The position numbers and the translations under genes were made by a program. Positions 7,614 through 14,907 of a stretch of 64,000 bases of DNA are shown one piece after another. The stretch comes from Flavobacteriaceae bacterium (GTDB lineage Bacteria; Bacteroidota; Bacteroidia; Flavobacteriales; Flavobacteriaceae), in assembly GCA_028280265.1 (NCBI GenBank), contig JANQMD010000011.1:1-64000 (forward strand), read 5' to 3'. The number at the start of each line of letters is the position of its first letter. The stretch's first letter is position 1. The notes below the pieces were generated by a model, which did no database searches, was not told the origin of the DNA, and saw nothing but the letters and a program-made list of their open reading frames with translations.

Positions 7614-8513
7614 TTATGTAAGCTGCATTTTAAATTTTTGTAAATCTTCTTTAAAGGATTTAGAATAGAATCCTAACTCTCTGTTTGATTTTGATAAGTC
7701 AAATCCAGTCTTTGGAGGTCTTGCTGCTTTTTGATTTAAAGTTGATGTAGAAATCGGTTTTATAAAGCTTTTGTCCAATTCAAATACTTCTGCAATTTGC
7801 CGAGCTATTTCAAAGATACTTAACAATGTATTGCTGGAAATATGAAAAATACCTTTTGCCGAACTATCGATAGATAATTTACATGCTCTTGCTAAATCCT
7901 CAACATAGGTAGGCATTCGGAATTGATCATCTACAATGGTGATTTCTTTTTTATTTTCAAGCATTTCTTTAACCCAAAGTACAATGTTATTTCTACCCAA
8001 ATCGTTTACCTTTCCATAAACCAAAATAGTCCTTAAAATCGTGTAATTTATTGTTGAGCTTAAAAGAATTTCTTCTGATTTTAACTTAGACATTCCATAA
8101 TAGCTTAATGGGCTTGGTACATCTGTTTCTTTGTAGTACCCCTCAATGCCGTCAAATATAAAATCTGTTGAAAGGTGGATTAAGTGGGCATTTATCTCCT
8201 CACAGATATCAGCTAAGTACTGAACTGCCTCTACATTTAGTCGATCACAGTTTTCTTTATCGTCCTCACAAGCATCTACATTGGTCATTGCGGCAGTGTT
8301 GACAATAAAATTGGGTTGAATTTCTATCAGAGACTCTCTTAGAATCTCCCTTTGAGTGATATCAATTGACCGATAATTAAAATCATTTCTCCCACTCCGA
8401 TTCTCTCCCCTTGAGAGGCCATAAACTTCGTAATTATCTCTATCTTCTAATAGTAAATTGACTAATGTCTGTCCCAATAAGCCATTACTTCCAGTAACAA
8501 CAATTTTTTTCAT
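7614..8513 (-). CDS. dTDP-4-dehydrorhamnose reductase-like SDR
   Basis: A 299-residue NAD(P)-dependent extended short-chain dehydrogenase of the RmlD/RfbD type. The Rossmann motif TGSNGLLGQ is at residues 7-15, STDFIFDG at 115-122 and the catalytic Tyr139-x3-Lys143 pair in YYGMSKLKSE. RmlD makes dTDP-L-rhamnose, but no other rml gene is in the window, and RmlD-like proteins of Bacteroidota often act on other sugars. It overlaps the K+ channel gene by 1 nt and closes a three-gene unit (PspC, K+ channel, SDR), a grouping whose logic is not evident. Confidence 0.82.
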   Translation of the reverse strand: MKKIVVTGSNGLLGQTLVNLLLEDRDNYEVYGLSRGENRSGRNDFNYRSIDITQREILRESLIEIQPNFIVNTAAMTNVDACEDDKENCDRLNVEAVQYLADICEEINAHLIHLSTDFIFDGIEGYYKETDVPSPLSYYGMSKLKSEEILLSSTINYTILRTILVYGKVNDLGRNNIVLWVKEMLENKKEITIVDDQFRMPTYVEDLARACKLSIDSSAKGIFHISSNTLLSIFEIARQIAEVFELDKSFIKPISTSTLNQKAARPPKTGFDLSKSNRELGFYSKSFKEDLQKFKMQLT

Positions 8514-9514
8514 TAAAATAATTCTCTAAGTTTTGATATTTGCTCAGGTCTTCCCAAAACAATTAAATGGGCTTTTTTCTTTAGTTCAATAGAAGCTTCT
8601 GGATTGATCACATAATCACTATCTGGAGTTTTGTATCCAATAACGGTACATCCTGTCTTCTTTCTAAGGTCAAGATCCAAGATGGTTTTACCTAGATACT
8701 TTTCTGGTAAATCATCCACAGAGATTTCTTCCAAATTTGCGGTAGTCTCTCCCTCTATTGTCAATCTTCCTACAAATTCAATTACATCTGGAGTCACCAC
8801 TAAAGAAGCCATATGGTCTCCTCCCAATTTATCTGGCATAATCACATTGTCGGCTCCTGCAATTTTTAATTTATCATAAGAACTCTCGCTAGAAGCTCTA
8901 CTGATAATTTTACACTGATGATTCAATTGCTTAGCTGATAAAACAATGAATAGATTATCTGCATCAGACGGTAATGCTGCTATGAGGTTTTCAGCTTTCT
9001 CTATACCTGCTCTTTTTAAAAACTCATCGGAAGTAGCATCTCCATGAACACAAAGAAAACCTTTTTCTTCAATAGTTTGAACCACATCTTCATCCTGTTC
9101 AACAATTACAAATTGTTTTTTGTAATTACTAAGCTTCACCATTGCTTGTTTGCCATTTCTACCGAAACCACAAATAATCGTATGTCCGTGTAATTGCTCG
9201 ATTTTTTTTTGCACTTTCTTTAATTTTAATTGCTGAAACAATTGACCACTTACTATATATTCTGTAAAAGCAGAAACCGTGTATCCGAAACTGACAATAC
9301 TTGTCGCTATCAAAAATACAGTAAATAATTTCTCTTGATCGTTTAAAGGTTTTATTTCTCCATAGCCAACCGTTGAAATAGTTATAACGGTCATGTACAA
9401 TGCATCGACCAAGCTGTAATTTGATATCAATACATACCCAACTACTCCGATTGTAATCACAAGAATCAACAGGAAAAATGCTTTCTGTAATTTTGTTTGG
9501 AATAGCCTACTCAT
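8513..9514 (-). CDS. Potassium channel with RCK (TrkA-N/TrkA-C) domain
   Basis: A 333-residue two-helix K+ channel subunit. The first membrane helix is about residues 12-30, the selectivity filter TVGYGE is at 48-53, and the second helix is 63-88. A cytoplasmic RCK module follows: TrkA-N with the nucleotide-binding GFGRNGK (116-122), then TrkA-C to the end. It resembles MthK/Kch-type channels gated by ligand binding to the RCK ring. The start overlaps the PspC gene by 4 nt and the stop overlaps the SDR gene by 1 nt, so the three are one unit. Confidence 0.92.
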   Translation of the reverse strand: MSRLFQTKLQKAFFLLILVITIGVVGYVLISNYSLVDALYMTVITISTVGYGEIKPLNDQEKLFTVFLIATSIVSFGYTVSAFTEYIVSGQLFQQLKLKKVQKKIEQLHGHTIICGFGRNGKQAMVKLSNYKKQFVIVEQDEDVVQTIEEKGFLCVHGDATSDEFLKRAGIEKAENLIAALPSDADNLFIVLSAKQLNHQCKIISRASSESSYDKLKIAGADNVIMPDKLGGDHMASLVVTPDVIEFVGRLTIEGETTANLEEISVDDLPEKYLGKTILDLDLRKKTGCTVIGYKTPDSDYVINPEASIELKKKAHLIVLGRPEQISKLRELF

Positions 9515-9738
9515 AGATCAAAAACAGAGCTTCTTTTTGTATAAATCATATCTTTTAATCGCAAAAAGAAAGCAAGAGTCAAGTACAATCCAAAAGACAA
9601 TCCAACAGTTACAAAAGAAATGTAAATAAAGAACAAACGAACATTCTGTGCTCGCATCCCTAATCGATCTGCCAAACGAGAAGATACATAGAACCCATGT
9701 CTTTCAAAAAAATGCCGAACGGAATGGACGAAGTTCAT
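9511..9738 (-). CDS. PspC domain protein
   Basis: A 75-residue small membrane protein consisting almost only of a PspC domain: a basic amphipathic start with RLADRLGMRAQNVRLFF followed by one membrane helix (about residues 37-62). PspC proteins sense or respond to envelope stress; here no pspA/pspB partners are present. It is the first gene of the PspC, K+ channel, SDR unit, with a 4-nt overlap to the channel gene. Confidence 0.82.
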   Translation of the reverse strand: MNFVHSVRHFFERHGFYVSSRLADRLGMRAQNVRLFFIYISFVTVGLSFGLYLTLAFFLRLKDMIYTKRSSVFDL

Positions 9739-9780
9739 CTATTTTAAAATTTTATCGCAAGATAGTTCTTTAGAATAAAG

Positions 9781-9995
9781 TTGAAAAGCAGAAAGTTGGA
9801 AAGTTAGAGGTATAGTGAACGATAAATAAAAGCTTTTTGCGGCAAACAGGTTCGAAATATGTTTTCAGTTAGCAAAATATATTCTCATTTATTAAGATTA
9901 AAAAGTCTTCAATCAATAGGTTTTTAGAGTTCTTTGAAACTTTTCGTTTTAGAACTTTAATAACTACATACTTTTTAACTTTAGAACTTTACCGT
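9781..9995. repeat. Intergenic degenerate 8-bp repeats
   Basis: The 286-bp divergent gap between PspC and uvrA holds no gene. Two blocks show near-repeats with 8-bp spacing: about 9781-9815 (units such as AAAGTTGA, AAGTTGGA) and about 9931-9992 (units such as GAACTTTA, TAACTTTA). The uvrA -7 box at the right end may itself derive from such a unit. The words differ from the ATT-ending units elsewhere in the window, but the period is the same. Confidence 0.5.
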
Positions 9996-10002
9996 AACTT
10001 TG
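9995..10002 (+). promoter_or_regulatory. -7 box of uvrA
   Basis: TAACTTTG fits TAnnTTTG and lies 23 nt before the TTG start. The -33 region has TTT rather than TTG. I see no LexA-like palindrome beside it. Confidence 0.55.
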
Positions 10003-10024
10003 CGTTTTTCTGAATTTTACTGCA

Positions 10025-12844
10025 TTGAAAGACCAAGAATATATTGAAGTTTTTGGGGCAAGAGCCCATAACTTGAAGAACATAGACGTTAAAATTCCAC
10101 GTGAAAAATTAGTTGTTGTTACGGGCTTAAGTGGAAGTGGGAAATCTTCTCTTGCATTCGATACAATTTACGCAGAAGGTCAACGAAGATATATCGAAAC
10201 TTTCTCTGCTTATGCGAGGCAATTCTTAGGAGGATTGGAGCGTCCAGATGTTGATAAAATTGATGGTTTATCTCCTGTGATTTCTATTGAACAGAAGACT
10301 ACCAACAAGAGTCCACGCTCTACTGTGGGAACTATTACTGAAATCTATGATTTTCTAAGACTTCTTTTTTCCAGGGCTTCAGATGCATACTCGTACAATA
10401 CGGGAGAGAAAATGGTGAGTTATAGCGATGAGCAAATAAAAAACCTCATCCTTTCTGACTTTAAAGATAAAAAAATTACGGTCTTGGCACCTTTGATTAA
10501 ATCAAGAAAAGGACATTACAGAGAATTATTCGAACAGATAGCCAAACAAGGATTTGTTCGGGTTCGAGTAGATGGTGAAATCAAGGAAATTGAAAAGGGC
10601 ATGCGTTTAGATCGTTATAAAACGCACGACATAGAAGTGGTTATTGATCGATTAGCTGTTAATGACTCTATAGAAAAACGCTTGGAAGAAACTATTAAAA
10701 CGGCTCTTTATACAGGAAACAATATTTTAATGGTCATCGACACTGATGAAAAAAAACCAAGGTACTTCAGTAGAGAGTTAATGTGTCCTACTACTGGTAT
10801 TGCTTATTCAAATCCAGAACCAAACACATTTTCATTTAACTCACCTAAAGGAGCCTGCCATAATTGTAACGGACTGGGAATTACTAATGAAATTAATTTT
10901 TCGAAAGTCATTCCAGATAACAGCATCTCTATTAAAAATGGAGGGATTGCGCCATTGGGCGAACAAAAGAATAGTTGGATTTTTAAACAAATTCAATTAA
11001 TCGCAGAGCGATATGATTTTAAATTAAGTGATCCCATATCTTCAATTCCTAAAGAAGCTCTTAATATCATTTTACAAGGTGGTAGCGAGAAGTTCTCTGT
11101 GGAATCGAAAACGATGGGAGTTACAAGAAACTATGAAATTGATTTTGAAGGAATTGTTTCCTTTATTACAAATCAGTATAAAAATAGTGAAAGTACTTCT
11201 ATTAAGAGATGGGCAAAAGGATTTATGAATGAAGTTACTTGCTCTACCTGTAATGGCGCACGATTAAAAAAAGAAAGTCTTCATTTTAAAGTTGACCATA
11301 AAAACATTAGCGATCTGGCACGTTTCGATATCAATGAATTGGCTGATTGGTTTGTAGATATCGAAAAAAGGCTGACCAAAAAGCAAATTACTATTGCTTC
11401 TGAAATTTTAAAGGAGATAAGGGCAAGAATTCAGTTTCTTTTGGACGTAGGTTTGGATTACCTAACCTTGGACCGCACTTCAAAATCACTCTCTGGTGGA
11501 GAAGCACAAAGGATACGTTTGGCCACCCAAATAGGATCACAGTTAGTCGGTGTATTGTATATTTTAGATGAGCCTAGCATAGGATTGCACCAAAGAGACA
11601 ATCAAAAACTAATCGACTCCTTAGTAAAATTGAGAGACATTGGAAATTCTGTTCTTGTTGTTGAGCATGATAAAGATATGATAGAACATGCTGATTTCGT
11701 TCTGGATATTGGCCCCGGTGCAGGAAGACATGGTGGTGAGATTGTTAGCGAGGGTACTTTTAAAGACTTAAAAGAGCATCATACATTAACTGCTGATTAT
11801 TTAGCTGAACGAAAACAAATTGAAGTTCCCAAGAAACGAAGAAAAGGGAATGGAAATACTATTAAAATTTCTGGCGCTACTGGTAATAATTTAAAAAATG
11901 TTTCTGTTGAATTCCCGCTAGGGAAAATGATTTGTGTTACGGGTGTTTCTGGTAGTGGAAAATCAACACTTATTAACGAAACACTCTATCCTGTTTTAAA
12001 CAAGCATATCTACAGAGCTGTTAAAGAACCCATGCCTTATAAAAAAGTGACTGGTTTAGAGTATATAGATAAAGTAATTGATATTGATCAATCTCCTATT
12101 GGACGAACACCAAGATCGAATCCAGCTACCTACACAGGTGTTTTTAGTGAAATTAGAAGTTTGTTTTCAAAAACTCCTGAAGCCTCTATTCGCGGATACA
12201 AACCTGGTCGTTTTTCTTTTAACGTAAAAGGAGGACGTTGTGAAACTTGTGAAGGCGGTGGTGTTCGTGTCATTGAAATGAACTTCTTACCTGATGTTCA
12301 TGTAGAATGTGAAACCTGTCAGGGAAAACGATTTAATAGAGAGACTCTAGAAATACGCTACAAAGGAAAATCCATCTCTGATGTATTGGCAATGACGATT
12401 AATGAAGCAGTTGATTTCTTTGAGCACATTCCAAAAATTCACAAGAAACTAAAAACCATCAAAAGTGTTGGATTGGGATACATCACCTTAGGACAACAAT
12501 CTACGACACTCTCTGGTGGTGAAGCACAGCGAATTAAACTTGCCTCTGAATTGTCTAAAAGAGATACAGGAAACACCTTCTATATTTTAGACGAACCCAC
12601 AACTGGATTGCATTTCGAAGACATTCGTGTGCTCATGGAAGTACTTAACAAACTAGCCGATAAAGGAAATACCGTTTTGATTATCGAGCACAACATGGAT
12701 GTCATTAAATTGGCCGACCATATCATCGACATTGGACTCGAAGGTGGGAAAAAGGGAGGTCAAGTATTGTGCACAGGAACACCCGAACAAATTATTAAAA
12801 ACAAAAAAAGTTATACGGCTCAATTTTTGGCAAAGGAATTGTAG
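10025..12844 (+). CDS. uvrA: Excinuclease ABC subunit A
   Basis: A 939-residue DNA damage sensor of nucleotide excision repair; a dimer loads UvrB at lesions. Two ABC ATPase modules are present: Walker A GLSGSGKSS (34-42) and GVSGSGKST (about 639-647), each with an LSGGEAQRI signature and a D-E-P Walker B. The UvrA zinc fingers are seen as CSTCNG and CETCEG...CETCQG. In the first zinc site the usual CPxC is CPTTG, so one Cys is replaced; I recall the same in other Bacteroidota UvrA proteins. The start is TTG at 10025, placed 23 nt after a good -7 box; no ATG alternative is near. Confidence 0.98.
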   Translation: MKDQEYIEVFGARAHNLKNIDVKIPREKLVVVTGLSGSGKSSLAFDTIYAEGQRRYIETFSAYARQFLGGLERPDVDKIDGLSPVISIEQKTTNKSPRSTVGTITEIYDFLRLLFSRASDAYSYNTGEKMVSYSDEQIKNLILSDFKDKKITVLAPLIKSRKGHYRELFEQIAKQGFVRVRVDGEIKEIEKGMRLDRYKTHDIEVVIDRLAVNDSIEKRLEETIKTALYTGNNILMVIDTDEKKPRYFSRELMCPTTGIAYSNPEPNTFSFNSPKGACHNCNGLGITNEINFSKVIPDNSISIKNGGIAPLGEQKNSWIFKQIQLIAERYDFKLSDPISSIPKEALNIILQGGSEKFSVESKTMGVTRNYEIDFEGIVSFITNQYKNSESTSIKRWAKGFMNEVTCSTCNGARLKKESLHFKVDHKNISDLARFDINELADWFVDIEKRLTKKQITIASEILKEIRARIQFLLDVGLDYLTLDRTSKSLSGGEAQRIRLATQIGSQLVGVLYILDEPSIGLHQRDNQKLIDSLVKLRDIGNSVLVVEHDKDMIEHADFVLDIGPGAGRHGGEIVSEGTFKDLKEHHTLTADYLAERKQIEVPKKRRKGNGNTIKISGATGNNLKNVSVEFPLGKMICVTGVSGSGKSTLINETLYPVLNKHIYRAVKEPMPYKKVTGLEYIDKVIDIDQSPIGRTPRSNPATYTGVFSEIRSLFSKTPEASIRGYKPGRFSFNVKGGRCETCEGGGVRVIEMNFLPDVHVECETCQGKRFNRETLEIRYKGKSISDVLAMTINEAVDFFEHIPKIHKKLKTIKSVGLGYITLGQQSTTLSGGEAQRIKLASELSKRDTGNTFYILDEPTTGLHFEDIRVLMEVLNKLADKGNTVLIIEHNMDVIKLADHIIDIGLEGGKKGGQVLCTGTPEQIIKNKKSYTAQFLAKEL

Positions 12845-12852
12845 TAACTTTG
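12845..12852 (+). promoter_or_regulatory. -7 box of the LOG-family gene
   Basis: TAACTTTG begins the base after the uvrA stop and lies 22 nt before the next ATG. It suggests the LOG, nuclease and M1-like genes start their own transcript rather than depending on uvrA. Confidence 0.5.
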
Positions 12853-12873
12853 ATTTAATAAAGAATATCGATT

Positions 12874-13581
12874 ATGACTAATGACGACAGAAAAATTAGA
12901 GAAAAACTCCAGCAAAAAACCTGGAACGAAATAAAAACTAACGATTCTTGGGCAATTTTTAAAATCATGTCTGAGTTTGTGGACGGTTATGAAAAGCTAA
13001 GTAAAATAGGACCTTGTGTATCTATTTTTGGTTCCGCAAGAACAAAACCAGAAGACCCATATTACAAGTTAGCCGAAGAAGTAGCTTTTAAATTGACTCA
13101 AAATGGATATGGAGTCATTACTGGTGGTGGACCAGGAATTATGGAAGCAGGTAACAAAGGTGCTCGTAGAGGAAATGGGGTTTCTGTAGGATTAAATATT
13201 GAGCTTCCGTTTGAGCAGCATGACAATCCGTGGATTGATAATGACAAAAATTTAGAGTTCGATTATTTCTTTGTTCGTAAAGTAATGTTTGTAAAATATT
13301 CTCAAGGGTTTATTGTCATGCCAGGTGGATTTGGGACTCTAGATGAGCTTTTTGAAGCGATTACCTTAATTCAGACGAAGAAGATAGGTAGGTTCCCAAT
13401 TGTTCTGGTTGGCTCTTCTTTTTGGAGTGGTTTAATCGACTGGGTAAAAAACATTCTTTTAGCACAAGGAAACATTAGTGAAACTGATTTAAAACTGTTC
13501 AGAATTGTTGATACTGCTGATGAAGCCATTGAACACCTCAATAAATTCTACGCTAAATACAGTTTGAAACCTAACTTCTAG
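12874..13581 (+). CDS. LOG-family protein (TIGR00730-type Rossmann fold)
   Basis: A 235-residue protein of the LOG/lysine-decarboxylase-like family, whose tested members remove ribose 5-phosphate from nucleoside monophosphates (cytokinin activation in plants, AMP hydrolysis in some bacteria). The signature MPGGFGTLDELFEA is present near residue 150, together with GGGPGIMEAGNKGA near residue 88. An N-terminal extension of about 45 residues precedes the Rossmann fold. No lysine decarboxylase activity should be assumed. It lies 3 nt upstream of the nuclease gene. Confidence 0.88.
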   Translation: MTNDDRKIREKLQQKTWNEIKTNDSWAIFKIMSEFVDGYEKLSKIGPCVSIFGSARTKPEDPYYKLAEEVAFKLTQNGYGVITGGGPGIMEAGNKGARRGNGVSVGLNIELPFEQHDNPWIDNDKNLEFDYFFVRKVMFVKYSQGFIVMPGGFGTLDELFEAITLIQTKKIGRFPIVLVGSSFWSGLIDWVKNILLAQGNISETDLKLFRIVDTADEAIEHLNKFYAKYSLKPNF

Positions 13582-13584
13582 AGT

Positions 13585-14907
13585 ATGTATATTGACAAAC
13601 TCTCTAAGAGAACCATAGTGTTCTTCAGTCTTGTATTGCTTGTTTTTCAGAGTTTTGGACAAACAAGAATTAAGACAATGTTCTACAACTTGTTGAATTA
13701 TGAGAGTTCAACTGTCGCTCAAAATAAGACGCACTTTCTCAAAACAATTCTCGATGAAGTAAATCCTGACTTGTTTATGGTTTGTGAGTTAGAAAACAAT
13801 ATTGCTTCAAACTATCTATTTAACAACGCCGTCTTACCACACAATGCCGATTTTGACAAAGCTCCTTTTGTTGCTAGTCAATCTCCCGCTACTAGTTTGC
13901 ATCAAATGGTGTATTTTAATAAAAAGAAACTCATACTTGAATCAAGTAAAGTGATCCCAACAAATACAAGAGATATCAATCACTATACCTTTAAAATCAA
14001 TACCACAGATGTTTCCACAAATCCAATTCGTTTAGAGGTTTTTGTAACCCATCTAAAGGCTTCTACAGGTAGCTCAAACAGACAAAAAAGATTACTCTCT
14101 GTTGAAGATTTTACGAATGCACTCAATAGCATTCCGAATACTAGTTATGTTCTATTTGCTGGAGATTTTAATTTCTACACGAGTAATGAAGAGGGATATC
14201 AGAAAATTATAGATTCATCCAATTCAATTGTCATGGTTGATCCTATTAACAGGCCTTCAGTCCCATTTCCAAACAATACTGGAGTTACAGATCCTTTTAC
14301 ATTCTACAGCTCAAGTTCAACGTACTTTTGGAGGAATAGTTCTTATGCCGATATTCATACACAATCAACAAGAACCTCGAATACGGGCTTTGTTGACACC
14401 AGTGGATCTACTGGTGGTTTGGATGATCGTTTTGATTTTATTATGATGTCTCAAAACTTCACGAATAGCGCAGATTTATTTTACATAAACAATTCCTATA
14501 AATCCATAGGAAATAATGGCAACTGCTATAATTCTTACATCAGTAACACAAACTGTTCTGGAACTTATTCACAAAGCCTCAGAAACGCACTTATTGAATT
14601 TAGTGATCATCTACCTATCGTTATGGAAATAGAAAGCCCAAGGAATACTTTGTCTGTGAATAGTTATTCTAATATTCAATTTTTTGGATCTAATGTTGTT
14701 GAAGATGTTCTGAAATTAAACATCCCCAAGGGCAACCCAACTCGTGTTTTTCACATCTACAATAGTAACGGTCAAATTGTGAAAAGTTTTTACAGAAAGA
14801 ACAAATTCAATAATCAGATAGAGGTATCTATAGAACATCTTTCTCGTGGGATTTACTATCTTTCGGCACAAAACTTGAACAGTCCATTAAAGTTTGTGAA
14901 AATTTAA
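13585..14907 (+). CDS. T9SS-exported endonuclease/exonuclease/phosphatase-family protein
   Basis: A 440-residue secreted protein. A signal peptide (about residues 1-26, ending QSFGQ) is followed by an EEP fold (DNase I-like): an early LxxYNxxN-like MFYNLLNYES, a catalytic Glu in CELEN, GDFNFY near residue 195, and the late DH pair in SDHLPIV. The last 75 residues form a type A T9SS sorting domain, with IYNSNGQIVKSF and LSRGIYYLSAQ before a terminal VKI. It should be sent to the cell surface or medium, as an extracellular DNase/RNase or a phosphodiesterase; the exact substrate is open. Its stop touches the TTG start of the next gene. Confidence 0.88.
   Translation: MYIDKLSKRTIVFFSLVLLVFQSFGQTRIKTMFYNLLNYESSTVAQNKTHFLKTILDEVNPDLFMVCELENNIASNYLFNNAVLPHNADFDKAPFVASQSPATSLHQMVYFNKKKLILESSKVIPTNTRDINHYTFKINTTDVSTNPIRLEVFVTHLKASTGSSNRQKRLLSVEDFTNALNSIPNTSYVLFAGDFNFYTSNEEGYQKIIDSSNSIVMVDPINRPSVPFPNNTGVTDPFTFYSSSSTYFWRNSSYADIHTQSTRTSNTGFVDTSGSTGGLDDRFDFIMMSQNFTNSADLFYINNSYKSIGNNGNCYNSYISNTNCSGTYSQSLRNALIEFSDHLPIVMEIESPRNTLSVNSYSNIQFFGSNVVEDVLKLNIPKGNPTRVFHIYNSNGQIVKSFYRKNKFNNQIEVSIEHLSRGIYYLSAQNLNSPLKFVKI

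Noticed and set aside
10096..10111. parS-like sequence with TTCCACGTGAAA core
   Set aside because: It has four mismatches to the 16-bp consensus, lies inside uvrA coding sequence about 17 kb from parB, and the codons explain it.
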